The notes: generated by a model not told the origin, from the sequence alone. Counted from the stretch's first letter, positions 17,287 to 25,519 are shown. The stretch is 64,000 nucleotides of DNA from Oscillatoria sp. FACHB-1407 (GCF_014697545.1 NZ_JACJSA010000003.1:1-64000); one strand, 5' to 3'. Program-made: numbers and translations.

Positions 17287-18198
17287 CTAATCGGCGATCG
17301 ATTGCTCAGGCGCGATCGCCTGCTTACGATGCTTCAACCGCTTGTAGCCATAGGCAATTCCTGCAATCACCAACAGGTAAGGGCTATACACCATTAACCA
17401 GATGCCAAGTTGCAGCAGATCAACCGTTAACTCCCTCAGAGATTGCGTCGAGCGTTGCCAGGTTTCACCAAGCTGAGTTCCGACCGTGCGGTCGGGTGAA
17501 TTTGAGGCGATCGCTCCTTCCAAATTGAGGTTAATGGTTGAGTAAGCGACTCGATTTTGCAGATCTTTGAGTTGGGCGTCGATTTGTTCAATGGAGTTTC
17601 GCACGTTGCTCAATTCCTGCGCCACCTTTAGCACATCGCCCACACTGCCCGATCGCTCCATGATGTCGAGCAGCATCTCCTCTGTTTTTTGCAGATTGCG
17701 CAGCCGTGCCTGAAAATCTACGAGTTGATTGGAGACATCTTCAGCCATGATGGATTGGCGTTGTACGGTACCCAACCCTGCCAGCGCGTTTAATGTTGCT
17801 TCTAGCTTCTCTTGCGGCACTCGCAGTTGCATGTAAGCATTTTGACGACTATCGGTGGGTGAGTTGTCCTGTAAACCCAGGACATCGCCCCGTTGCTGAG
17901 CAGCGATCGCCGTAGCTGCATCAATGCTCTTTTCCACGGAGTCAACTGCGATCGACAGTTCAGCCGTTTTAATCAATTGGGGGAGCGATCGTGGCACCTC
18001 AGTTGCAGCTGCTACAACGGAATTATCAACCGGAGCATCAGCCGCAGCCGGAGCCGCTTCACCCACGGTCTGCTGTTGCACACTTGACCCCGACTCGGAC
18101 ATCGGCACAGGAGCACCACAACTACTTAAAACCAACCCTCCAAGCAGGGCAGTGAACACTAACGCAGGTTGAAATCGAATGGGATGAGCACGATTCAT
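17287..18198 (-). CDS. DUF4349 lipoprotein
   Basis: About 303 residues. ATG at 18198 is preferred over the upstream frame start at 18288: GTGGAGTTTCTGTC precedes it, and it puts a proper lipoprotein signal at the N-terminus (FTALLGGLVLSSCG, lipobox LSSC). The DUF4349 body includes AELSIAVDSVEKSIDAATAIA, a long coiled-coil (about 165-235, QDFQARLRNLQKTEEML and SIEQIDAQLKDLQNRV) and a C-terminal membrane helix (LGIWLMVYSPYLLVIAGIAY) with a basic tail. It is thus anchored at both ends. Family function is unknown. Confidence 0.85.
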   Translation of the reverse strand: MNRAHPIRFQPALVFTALLGGLVLSSCGAPVPMSESGSSVQQQTVGEAAPAAADAPVDNSVVAAATEVPRSLPQLIKTAELSIAVDSVEKSIDAATAIAAQQRGDVLGLQDNSPTDSRQNAYMQLRVPQEKLEATLNALAGLGTVQRQSIMAEDVSNQLVDFQARLRNLQKTEEMLLDIMERSGSVGDVLKVAQELSNVRNSIEQIDAQLKDLQNRVAYSTINLNLEGAIASNSPDRTVGTQLGETWQRSTQSLRELTVDLLQLGIWLMVYSPYLLVIAGIAYGYKRLKHRKQAIAPEQSIAD

Positions 18199-18306
18199 GA
18201 CAGAAACTCCACAAGCTCTTGTTGTAGTATGGCCGCCTGATCTAACCACACCCAGACAGTTACAATTTACGCAACAGTTTTCTGTCAAGCGTTATGACTA
18301 TTTGTA

Positions 18307-18780
18307 ATGGGCGCAATTTTTGACTCCACTGGCACTTATCGCTACACCCTCTGGCGCGAGTGGGGCAATTCTCCCAAAGTGGTGTTCGTCATGCTCAATC
18401 CCAGTACTGCCGATGCAGACCGCAACGACCCTACCATTCGACGTTGTATTGGGTTGGCTCAAATGTGGGGTTTTGGGGCGTTAGAAGTGGTGAATTTATT
18501 TGCCTATTGCGCGACGCATCCGACGGAACTGCGGCAGGCAACTGACCCGATTGGAGTTGAGAACGATCGCTATCTATTACAGGCGGTGCAGCGGAGCGAT
18601 CGCACCATTTTGGCATGGGGTAACTGGGGTTCTCTACATCAACGCGATCGCTGCGTCTTGGATTTGTTAGCGCAACACACGCCGCTTTATTGTCTGGGTA
18701 TGAACCAGTCGGGGCAACCACGCCATCCCCTGTATGTGAAACGGAATGTAGCGTTAATTCCAATTAGCGTCAGGGTTTGA
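18307..18780 (+). CDS. DUF1643 domain protein
   Basis: A 157-residue protein matching DUF1643 along its length: YRYTLWREWG, VVFVMLNPSTADADRNDPTIRRCIGLA, WGFGALEVVNLFAY and LAWGNWG. The family is widespread in bacteria and phages with no established function. It starts ATG, divergent from the DUF4349 lipoprotein, with about 110 bases between the two starts. Confidence 0.88.
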   Translation: MGAIFDSTGTYRYTLWREWGNSPKVVFVMLNPSTADADRNDPTIRRCIGLAQMWGFGALEVVNLFAYCATHPTELRQATDPIGVENDRYLLQAVQRSDRTILAWGNWGSLHQRDRCVLDLLAQHTPLYCLGMNQSGQPRHPLYVKRNVALIPISVRV

Positions 18781-18804
18781 GCCATTGCCTTTGCCTTAAG
18801 CTTT

Positions 18805-18925
18805 CTAAGTACAACTCGTCGTAAATAAGGGTGGGAATTCGGGGTGCAGGGGTGGAACCCCTGGCTGGCCCACACCCCCCTGGTTTTATTTCCAAACCCT
18901 ATCTGTGATCACAGTACTAAGGATT
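18805..18925 (+). repeat. Repeat family F4, copy 1
   Basis: From CTAAGTACAACTCGTCGTAAATAAGGGTGGG to AACCCTATCTGTGATCACAGTACTAAGG. An inverted copy lies at 36321-36424. The centre GGGGTGGAACCCCTGG is palindromic. Confidence 0.8.
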
Positions 18926-19055
18926 GTGAATTTAATAAATCCGCAAACTGTACGGGCGGGTTTAGCAGGCCCATCTGTGCTCTGTTATAGATTTGACAGC
19001 AAAACCCGCCCCTACCAAATATCGAACTTATTTAATTTCCATTCCTAACCAAAGC
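18922..19055 (+). repeat. Hairpin repeat family F5, abutting F4
   Basis: Begins CTAAGGATTGTGAATTTAAT and ends ATTTAATTTCCATTCCTAAC, imperfect inverted termini. Inside, ACGGGCGGGTTT pairs with AAACCCGCCCCT. Relatives: 3930-4045, 36418-36571 and 36566-36723. Confidence 0.7.
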
Positions 19056-19872
19056 TATAAAACCTTGGTTACTCCAAAAATGTAAAGCTTTGTAAATCTT
19101 TTGCATAAGTTCTGGGGGGACGCCTGACAGCTTTTTAGCGATGACGAGTGCTCAGGCAGGAAGGCAAATGGATTAAATCAAACTTAAATCCAAATCCCAA
19201 TATGAATTTGATTTCAAATTAAGATAGATAGCCTTTGAAAATAGAGGAGCCAAAAAATCTGTAAAGCTAACTAAAATACTTGAATTTAATTGGCGTTAAC
19301 TAGTAATTCTTAAAGCACAAATGCAAATAATCTACTAATAGTTTGATTAGTAAATGTTTGTAGTTGCTTTAATTCAAAAATAATGAATCTAGATGAGTGC
19401 TTAAGCCTAAGAATCTTTTAAGACAAAGGCTTAAGCACTTATTTTGTTTGAATCAATGATAGTTTTAGTTTGATTTAATTCCAGAACTGGTGGTCAGTAA
19501 ATTGAATAAAAGAACCTTTTAAGTTAGGAAGTAAGCTATTAGATAATCACCCAAAAAGGTGAGCTAATTGGGTGAAGGCTTAAGCAAAAATCGACCGTAA
19601 ATTAAAAATATAGAGTTCACGAGTTGAGATTGATTTGGAGCCAAATATTGAAGCCCAAAACACAATTGAATGCTAAAGGCGATCGCTCATGCCCTCCGCA
19701 ATCCCTTCTAGCCGATCAATTGATTCACTCTTCTTGATTTGCTAGCCAAATCAATCTCACCTGAATTCATTGCTGACTCACACGGTTGGGGAAATGCAAC
19801 TGGATATGCCCCTTAAGTGCAACTCCCTTGCTGACCCCAACCCCTTAATTCCACATCAGGAGAACCCCCACC
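19056..19872. other. AT-rich gene-poor region
   Basis: About 800 bases with no ORF above 60 codons. Notable: GCCTGA...TCAGGC arms at about 19122-19156, a perfect 12-bp hairpin at 19397-19438, TCACCCAA...TTGGGTGA at 19548-19575, and three copies of GCTTAAGC (19399, 19429, 19577). Low GC and HIP1-poor compared with flanking genes. It could be a long leader or small RNA locus for the two tiny genes that follow. Confidence 0.5.
19397..19450 (+). terminator. Perfect 12-bp stem-loop with T-rich tail
   Basis: GTGCTTAAGCCT, an 18-base loop, AGGCTTAAGCAC, then TTATTTTGTTTG. It looks like a plus-strand terminator, but no gene lies upstream within 600 bases, which suggests a non-coding transcript. Confidence 0.5.
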
Positions 19873-20136
19873 ATGAAAGCTGTCTATTCTCACTCTGGTC
19901 AATCATCTGCATTGTTATCTGACTCAACAGCGAACACTTTGAATCACACAATTGCAGGTTGGTTTCGCCGAGTAGCTCAATGGTTGGCTCCTCAACTTCC
20001 TGCTCCTCGCATATACCAGCATATGGATCGTTCAGGTCAAATCTATTGGTCTGGCTTCAACCCAAATACTGGCTTATCAATTCGTTGGGTTTCTGAGGCA
20101 GAGATTCGAGTTTGGCTAGAGCAGCAATATCGCTAA
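19873..20136 (+). CDS. Small conserved-looking hypothetical protein
   Basis: An 87-residue protein with ATG start and a strong CAGGAGAACCCCCACC upstream. Features: an amphipathic segment (AGWFRRVAQWLAPQLP) followed by a compact region YQHMDRSGQIYWSGFNPNTG and WVSEAEIRVWLEQQYR. No signal peptide or cysteine. I do not know a function. The 55-codon gene at 20226 follows in the same direction after 89 bases, so they could be co-transcribed. Confidence 0.75.
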   Translation: MKAVYSHSGQSSALLSDSTANTLNHTIAGWFRRVAQWLAPQLPAPRIYQHMDRSGQIYWSGFNPNTGLSIRWVSEAEIRVWLEQQYR

Positions 20137-20225
20137 TTCGTTGTGTTCTGTTTATCTGATGAACTTCGCTTCAACTTCACCGATTTCCTTTACTTCAAGT
20201 CACTAATTTACAAATTTGAGAGGTA

Positions 20226-20393
20226 ATGATGACTATTTCAGCAATTAAGCGACTCAATTCTAAACCTGCTAATGATAGTTTTGCCGATATGAATGATTCT
20301 GTTGAATCCGTTAACTCTCTACAAAAAGGTCGCTTAGAAGCGAGATGGGAGATCGAAAATGGCAAGTTGGTTTGTAAGTGGATGGTAGTGTAG
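20226..20393 (+). CDS. 55-residue hypothetical protein
   Basis: ATGATG start preceded by TTTGAGAGGTA, a good ribosome binding site; TAG at 20391. The protein ends LEARWEIENGKLVCKWMVV, an ARWE-x-x-(D/N)GKLVC-(K/R)W pattern I associate with small cyanobacterial proteins of unknown role. The rest is polar and Ser/Asn-rich. Same direction as the 87-residue gene upstream. Short length limits certainty, but the binding site and tail pattern argue it is real. Confidence 0.65.
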   Translation: MMTISAIKRLNSKPANDSFADMNDSVESVNSLQKGRLEARWEIENGKLVCKWMVV

Positions 20394-20516
20394 CTCCAAC
20401 GTATCTCAAACACTTTCATTCGCTTTCATCTTTCAGTGTGCTGATGCTAGGCGATCGCTCCTGGGTGTCTCCAATCCAGTAACTCAACGGCGATCGCCTT
20501 TTCTTCTGATTTTAGT

Positions 20517-20619
20517 GATAGCAACCGAAGGGTTGGTTCGACGGGGTGCAAGGGGTGGAATTCCTGGCTGAGGCTGTGCCCTACATTCCCCTGTCTCAAC
20601 TATTTCGACAGTTGCTATA
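20517..20619 (+). repeat. MITE-like repeat family F7, copy 1
   Basis: Inverted ends GATAGCAAC and GTTGCTATAG flank GGGTTGGTTCGACGGGG and GGTGGAATTCCTGGCTG. A relative lies at 47754-47850, and part of one end recurs at about 46697. Confidence 0.7.
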
Positions 20620-20627
20620 GAACGTAC

Positions 20628-21770
20628 GTGGAACAAGCATTTAGAACATTTATGCAGACTAATTCTTACAATACGGTTAACAACCTTCCGACTCAAACAG
20701 GTATTTCTAAAGCACTCCGAAATGCACTCGATAATCGTCGCAATCGCTTTGATTCTTTTGTCATTAATCTCACGAGCCGCAGTAGTTTTAATGCAGTGTT
20801 AAGTGGACTCGGCAAAGTCGCAAACGTTGATCTGGAACTCCGAAATAGTAGAGGGGCGATCGTGGCTGCGTCTCGTCGTCCCGGCAAGAAGAATGAATCC
20901 ATCCAAGTGGCAGATCTAGAAGCTGGAACCTACTTTTTGCGAACCGTGCTCAAAAAGGGACAAAGCACCCGATATCAGTTGAGCTTTACCAGCACTCCGC
21001 TGCCTATTCCTGTTACTAATCCCGTCCCACAGCCACCCCCGATCCCTGCTGATCTGGCAGGTAACACGCCCGCTACAGCACGGCAAATTGGGGTGAGTTC
21101 TACTCCCAGTGTTTTCAGTGATTATGTAGGACCAGAAGACACGGCTGATTTTTATCGGTTTACGGTGGGTGAACCCGGTTCCCCCAGTAGTCGTGTCAGT
21201 TTCTCTATTCAGGGAGATGGTCAGGTTATTCCAGGTATGTTTACCATTCGAGATAGCCTCAATGCCATTGTTAAACGGCTTTATCCGGGACAGGGTGAAA
21301 CGACGTTTAATGATGTGTTGGCATCGGGGACTTATTACATTCAAGTAGAACCAACCTTCAAAGGTGGCAACTATAACCTGACGGTTGCGGCAAACTCGAT
21401 TCCTGATTTTGCAGGCAACACCTCAAATACAGCACGGGCGATCGCTCTTAGCCCGACTCCTACAACAATTTCCGAGTTTGCCGGAACGGGTGATCTGATT
21501 GACTTTTATAGCTTTACGGTCACTCAACCTACCCGCTTCAACATGAGTGTTGTCGGAGTAAATGGCACGCTGTTTGGGGGTGGCATTGACGTCAAACTCC
21601 GCAGCAGTACTCTAAATCAAATTCGGCACGTGTATGAGATTGATGGTGGTGGTGTTGACATTACTAACCAATTGCTGGCACCCGGAACCTATTACATTGA
21701 CATTGCACCCTTCTCCGTGAGTTCGGGAGATGCCGAATATAGTTTGACCTTTTCGGGCACCCCTGCCTGA
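20628..21770 (+). CDS. Pre-peptidase C-terminal (PPC) domain repeat protein
   Basis: A 380-residue probable exoprotein built of three beta-rich PPC-like modules (about 25-120, 140-255, 265-375). Each contains the pattern D-FY-FTV or SFVINL...LSGL...D-(D/E)L and ends (G/A)TYY(I/L)-V...Y-L(T/S)F. A proline-rich linker (PIPVTNPVPQPPPIPA) joins modules 1 and 2. No protease domain or signal peptide is present, so export would need a non-Sec route. The GTG at 20628 opens the frame; ATG at 20652 is an equally possible start, and neither has a clear ribosome binding site. It begins a run of four same-strand genes ending at 23760. Confidence 0.8.
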   Translation: MEQAFRTFMQTNSYNTVNNLPTQTGISKALRNALDNRRNRFDSFVINLTSRSSFNAVLSGLGKVANVDLELRNSRGAIVAASRRPGKKNESIQVADLEAGTYFLRTVLKKGQSTRYQLSFTSTPLPIPVTNPVPQPPPIPADLAGNTPATARQIGVSSTPSVFSDYVGPEDTADFYRFTVGEPGSPSSRVSFSIQGDGQVIPGMFTIRDSLNAIVKRLYPGQGETTFNDVLASGTYYIQVEPTFKGGNYNLTVAANSIPDFAGNTSNTARAIALSPTPTTISEFAGTGDLIDFYSFTVTQPTRFNMSVVGVNGTLFGGGIDVKLRSSTLNQIRHVYEIDGGGVDITNQLLAPGTYYIDIAPFSVSSGDAEYSLTFSGTPA

Positions 21771-21781
21771 TCCAATTCTCA

Positions 21782-22852
21782 ATGGTTGTCATCATGTTTT
21801 TTATTCATCCTGAACATCGTTCGCTGTCATTCTGGGGCAAAGCGCATCCCAAGAAACCCGTACTGCATCTGGGCAGTCACGGTGCAGCGGTGATTGAGCT
21901 ACAAAAGCTGTTGTTGCGATGGCAATTGTTCTCAGACTATCCGGAGAGCACTTGCCAGGTTGATCGGGCAACCGTCTTGACGGGACACTTTGATGAAACG
22001 GTGAGGATGGCAGTGGAATCGTTTCAAGCCGCGATGTTTCTCGTGCCTAATGGGATTGTCGATCCGCTGACGTGGCAGGTGTTGTATGCAGGAATGCCGA
22101 TTCACATGCCTGTGTTGCGCTTGGGCAGCAGTGGGGCAGCGGTGAAGGTATTGCAGCGATCGCTCCTGGACACGGGAGATGCACTCTACAGCACGTCTGT
22201 GGATGGTGTGTTTAGCTCAGCGACGGAGTGGGCAGTGCGCCACTTTCAACGGCGGGCCAGTTTGCCTGTGGATGGCGTGTTTGGGCTGACCAATTGGTGT
22301 ACGTTGAGTCGTGCCCTGGCAGCATTAACGCAAGATCTGTTGCCCTCTATTCGCGGAATTGACCTGAGCGAGGTCTGGCAGGTGTTGTCTGAGCAAATCT
22401 GCAATCCATCGTTGGAACGTGCCATTCTCAAAGCGGTGGGAAAGCTGGATGGTTCTGCCCGCTATTACTACAACCGAGTTGATCTCAACCGGGATAGCCG
22501 CCTGGAAATTGTGGTGCATGTTGTTAGCCCTTGCCTGAAGGGAGTTGGGGGTTACCCAATTTTGGTGTTTCAACCCGATGATGCGGGTTATCAGTTGGTG
22601 TCTGATCTCGGTTTGGGTGTTGCGCCTGTCATTGTGACGGAGCAAATGACTGGCGGTTGGAGTGATCTGGTGATACTGTCCAGGAATGAAACAGGGTCAG
22701 ATTACTGGTTTGCTCGGTTTGATGGCACTCGATATATCGGTGGCTCCTCCGGTGGTCAGTCGTTTACGGTTCCCAGGGGCGGTGCGATCGCTGGAACTGC
22801 CTTTATTGCCGATGCTTGCAACCCTTACTCTGGCATCCCATTTTCTACTTGA
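21782..22852 (+). CDS. Peptidoglycan-binding domain protein
   Basis: 356 residues. Two PG_binding_1 modules are clear: about 27-110 (LHLGSHGAAVIELQKLLL...GHFDETVRMAVESFQ...NGIVDPLTW) and 112-185 (LRLGSSGAAVKVLQRSLL...VDGVFSSATEWAVRHFQ...PVDGVFG). These bind the cell wall. The C-terminal 160 residues (YYYNRVDLNRDSRLEIVVHVV and following) are an unrecognised beta-rich domain with an FG-GAP-like DLNRDSRLE segment that might bind Ca2+. No signal peptide is visible at the chosen start. Only 6 bases separate it from the GNAT gene, suggesting an operon. Confidence 0.82.
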   Translation: MVVIMFFIHPEHRSLSFWGKAHPKKPVLHLGSHGAAVIELQKLLLRWQLFSDYPESTCQVDRATVLTGHFDETVRMAVESFQAAMFLVPNGIVDPLTWQVLYAGMPIHMPVLRLGSSGAAVKVLQRSLLDTGDALYSTSVDGVFSSATEWAVRHFQRRASLPVDGVFGLTNWCTLSRALAALTQDLLPSIRGIDLSEVWQVLSEQICNPSLERAILKAVGKLDGSARYYYNRVDLNRDSRLEIVVHVVSPCLKGVGGYPILVFQPDDAGYQLVSDLGLGVAPVIVTEQMTGGWSDLVILSRNETGSDYWFARFDGTRYIGGSSGGQSFTVPRGGAIAGTAFIADACNPYSGIPFST

Positions 22853-22858
22853 AACACC

Positions 22859-23332
22859 ATGCAGAAAACAATCGATATTCGAGAAGCAAGCCCTGGAGCC
22901 GATGCATTAATTGCCGCTCACTTTTATCGTCTGTGGCAAGACAATGCGATTCCTGGCGAGTGCATCTATCCCAATTGGTTAGACCTGACGTTGAAGTTTA
23001 TCGATCGCGCCCGTCGAGAACTGAGCTTCAAAGCATTTGTGGCAGAAGTGGATGGTCAAATTGTCGGATCTGCCAGTTGCCAACTGTTTGAGGGGCTATA
23101 TCCACAAATTTTGACCCCACAAGCCCGCCAATATGGCTACATCTGGGGTGTATATGTAGAACCGCCCTACCGTAGACAGGGGATTGCTCAGCAGTTGACT
23201 AAAGAGGCGATCGCCCACCTCAAGAGCCTGGGCTGTACTCGTGCCATTCTCCATGCGTCGCCATCGGGGAAATCTGTGTACGAACACCTTGGCTTTTCAA
23301 CCAGTAACGAAATGCGCTTAGATCTGGTGTAA
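22859..23332 (+). CDS. GNAT family N-acetyltransferase
   Basis: 157 residues with the GNAT fold: acceptor-side FVAEVDGQIVGSASC, motif A GVYVEPPYRRQGIAQQLTKEAI (acetyl-CoA pyrophosphate loop R-R-x-G-I-A) and motif B YEHLGFSTSNEM. Substrate unknown. Tightly follows the peptidoglycan-binding gene. Confidence 0.88.
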   Translation: MQKTIDIREASPGADALIAAHFYRLWQDNAIPGECIYPNWLDLTLKFIDRARRELSFKAFVAEVDGQIVGSASCQLFEGLYPQILTPQARQYGYIWGVYVEPPYRRQGIAQQLTKEAIAHLKSLGCTRAILHASPSGKSVYEHLGFSTSNEMRLDLV

Positions 23333-23355
23333 GGCTCTGCACACCCACTCGCTGT

Positions 23356-23760
23356 ATGGACATTCTGGACATTCTAAAGACCGATTACCGCAACTTTCCC
23401 GATCATCAGACCTACAGCATCTATGCGCCGGATGTGTATTTCAAAGATCCGATGAACGAGTTTCGAGGGTGCGATCGCTATCAGCGCATGATCCAGTTCA
23501 TCAAAACCTGGTTTCGCAATCCTCAACTTGACTTGCATGACATCCAGCGCACAGGCGACTCGATCCGCACCGATTGGACTCTGAGTTGGACAACGCCCCT
23601 CCCCTGGCAACCTCGAATTGCGATCGCCGGTTGGAGCGAGTTGCAACTCAACAGCGATGGCTTGATCGTCTCCCATATCGACTACTGGAAGTGCTCAAAG
23701 CTGGATGTTTTGAAGCAGCATGTTGGGATTAAGGTAGAGGGGGTAGGGAATGGGGAGTAG
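23356..23760 (+). CDS. DUF2358 family protein
   Basis: 134 residues resembling the NTF2-like DUF2358 family of cyanobacteria and plastids: LKTDYRNFPDHQTYSIYAPDVYFKDPMNEFRG near the N-terminus and W-W-(S)-ELQLNSDGLIVSHIDYW near the end. Function unknown; family members are small alpha/beta cone proteins. Its last residues (VEGVGNGE) are encoded by a GGGAATGGGGAGTAG heptamer-type repeat, which also supplies the stop codon. Confidence 0.82.
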   Translation: MDILDILKTDYRNFPDHQTYSIYAPDVYFKDPMNEFRGCDRYQRMIQFIKTWFRNPQLDLHDIQRTGDSIRTDWTLSWTTPLPWQPRIAIAGWSELQLNSDGLIVSHIDYWKCSKLDVLKQHVGIKVEGVGNGE

Positions 23761-23885
23761 GGAGTGGGAAGTGAGGGAGTAGAGGAGGAGATTGTAAAGC
23801 CGTAAAGCTCCTCCAGAATCAGGGCTATGTAAATCAAAGTGTGTCTGTTACCGTTCCCATCCCCCGCACATCAATGGCGAGATAC

Positions 23886-23975
23886 CTTCCAGAGTCCACT
23901 TCAGTGGACTAAAAACCCCTCTTAGTCTGCTAAAGCAGACTTCATCCTATGAGCCCGCACTTTAGTCGCGGGTGG
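23886..23975 (+). repeat. Three-hairpin repeat, F1-like layout
   Basis: AGTCCACTTCAGTGGACT, AGTCTGCTAAAGCAGACT, then CCCGCACTTTAGTCGCGGG: three consecutive stems in the same order and spacing style as F1 but with different sequence. Confidence 0.7.
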
Positions 23976-23993
23976 GTTAGAGCGAAGACAGGA

Positions 23994-24022
23994 TGGGGTT
24001 TTACACAAAATTCTGGACACAC
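23994..24022 (+). mobile_element. Possible solo IS256-type terminal repeat
   Basis: GGGGTTTTACACAAAATTCT followed by GGACACACCC resembles terminal inverted repeats of IS256-family elements; no transposase is adjacent. Confidence 0.3.
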
Positions 24023-24044
24023 CCTTCAGGCTACACCCACCCTC

Positions 24045-24212
24045 ATCCTTTATCCTTCATCCTTTATCCTTCATCCTTTATCCTTTATCCTTCATCCTTT
24101 ATCCTTCATCCTTCATCCTTCATCCTTCATCCTTTATCCTTCATCCTTTATCCTTCATCCTTTATCCTTCATCCTTTATCCTTCATCCTTTATCCTTCAT
24201 CCTTCATCCTTT
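24045..24212 (+). repeat. 24 tandem ATCCTT(T/C) heptamers
   Basis: Exactly 24 units of 7 bp with only the last base varying between T and C and no frame slip over 168 bp. It ends about 95 bp upstream of the ArsA-like ATPase start. Confidence 0.95.
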
Positions 24213-24306
24213 ATCCCTTTTCTTCCCTCTTCCTTTTTCTTTCTTCCCTCTTCTCCCGTTCCTCCTTTAAAGTAAAAGAATGTAAACTCGTCTCAGATTG
24301 GTATTC

Positions 24307-25488
24307 ATGCGCGTAATTTTGATGACTGGTAAAGGCGGAGTCGGCAAAACCTCAGTAGCAGCCGCCACGGGATTACGCTGCGCTGAGCTAGGCTATCGCA
24401 CCCTTGTGTTAAGCACTGACCCTGCCCACTCTCTAGCAGATAGCTTTGACTTAGAACTAGGGCATGACCCCAAGCAGGTGCGCCCAAATCTCTGGGGAGC
24501 AGAATTAGACGCTCTGATGGAGCTAGAGGGTAACTGGGGTGCAGTGAAGCGATACATCACGCAGGTGTTGCAAGCGCGGGGATTAGAGGGTGTCGAAGCG
24601 GAAGAACTCGCTATTTTGCCGGGAATGGATGAGATTTTTAGCCTGGTGCGGATGAAGCGGCACTATGACGAGGGTGAGTTTGATGTGTTGATTATCGACT
24701 CTGCCCCCACTGGAACCGCTTTACGGTTGCTGAGTTTGCCAGAAGTTGCAGGTTGGTACATGCGTCGCTTTTACAAGCCGTTGCAAGCCGTGTCAGCCGC
24801 ACTTAGACCGCTGGTAGAACCCCTCTTTCGCCCGATCGCCGGATTTTCGTTGCCTGACAAACAGGTGATGGATGCGCCCTACGAGTTCTATGAGCAGATT
24901 GAGGCTCTGGAAAAAGTGCTCACTGACAACACGCAAACCTCGGTGCGGCTCGTCACCAATCCCGAAAAGATGGTGATTAAGGAGTCCCTACGGGCGCACG
25001 CCTATCTCAGCCTCTATAACGTGGCAACCGACATGGTGGTTGCCAATCGCATCATTCCTGACCAGGTGACAGATCCCTTCTTTCAACGGTGGAAGGAGAA
25101 TCAACAGCAATATCGCAACGAGATCCACGAAAACTTCCGTCCGTTGCCCGTGAAAGAGGTGCCGCTGTACTCAGAAGAGATGTGTGGTCTTGCAGCCCTG
25201 GAGCGACTCAAGGAAACGCTCTATGGCGATGAAGATCCCGCTCAGGTGTACTACAAGGAAACCACCCTGCGAGTTGTGCAGACGGACAACCAATACAGTC
25301 TGGAGGTCTATTTGCCAGGAATTCCCAAAAACAAGGTGGAATTGAGCAAATCCGGCGATGAGTTGAACATTCGGATTGGCAACCATCGTCGCAACCTGGT
25401 GTTGCCCCAGGCGTTAGCCGCCTTACAACCTGCTGGAGCCAAGATGGAGGAGGATTATCTCAAGATCCGTTTTGCAGCGGTAGCATAG
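24307..25488 (+). CDS. ArsA/Get3-family ATPase with HSP20-like tail
   Basis: 393 residues from the ATG at 24307, preferred over an in-frame TTG three codons upstream because the family starts M-R-V-I-(L/F)[10 protein letters not shown]. The deviant P-loop GKGGVGKT, the switch I-like [12 protein letters not shown] and [17 protein letters not shown] are those of ArsA/TRC40. A single ATPase half is present, so it would work as a homodimer. The C-terminal 80 residues ([24 protein letters not shown]...LNIRIG) form an HSP20/CS-like beta sandwich found in cyanobacterial and plant relatives. No CxxC or Met-rich client groove is evident. Client binding is unproven. Preceded by the heptamer array. Confidence 0.9.
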   Translation: MRVILMTGKGGVGKTSVAAATGLRCAELGYRTLVLSTDPAHSLADSFDLELGHDPKQVRPNLWGAELDALMELEGNWGAVKRYITQVLQARGLEGVEAEELAILPGMDEIFSLVRMKRHYDEGEFDVLIIDSAPTGTALRLLSLPEVAGWYMRRFYKPLQAVSAALRPLVEPLFRPIAGFSLPDKQVMDAPYEFYEQIEALEKVLTDNTQTSVRLVTNPEKMVIKESLRAHAYLSLYNVATDMVVANRIIPDQVTDPFFQRWKENQQQYRNEIHENFRPLPVKEVPLYSEEMCGLAALERLKETLYGDEDPAQVYYKETTLRVVQTDNQYSLEVYLPGIPKNKVELSKSGDELNIRIGNHRRNLVLPQALAALQPAGAKMEEDYLKIRFAAVA

Positions 25489-25519
25489 CTTTGGGTTGTT
25501 GAATTCATACAGGTCTAAA

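Larger units (their letters stand above)
23761..24306. other. Repeat-dense intergenic region
   Basis: Holds the tail of a GGGGAGT-type heptamer tract (23750-23790), a three-hairpin element related in layout to F1 (23886-23975), a possible solo IS256-type end (23994-24022) and the 24-unit heptamer array (24045-24212). Open frames through the array encode only PSSFILHPLS-type repeats and are rejected. Confidence 0.65.

Noticed and set aside
19110-19160. Possible riboswitch (GGGGGGACGCCTGAC...GCTCAGGCAGG)
   Set aside because: It has a plausible stem but does not match c-di-GMP, cobalamin or other riboswitch consensus I know, and the next gene is 700 bases away.
24045-24212. Possible CRISPR array
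   Set aside because: Units are 7 bp and contiguous with no spacers, and no cas genes are present in the window.
23949-24316. Two plus-strand frames of about 107 codons (PSSFILHPLS repeats)
   Set aside because: Direct translation of the heptamer array; composition is purely that of the repeat.
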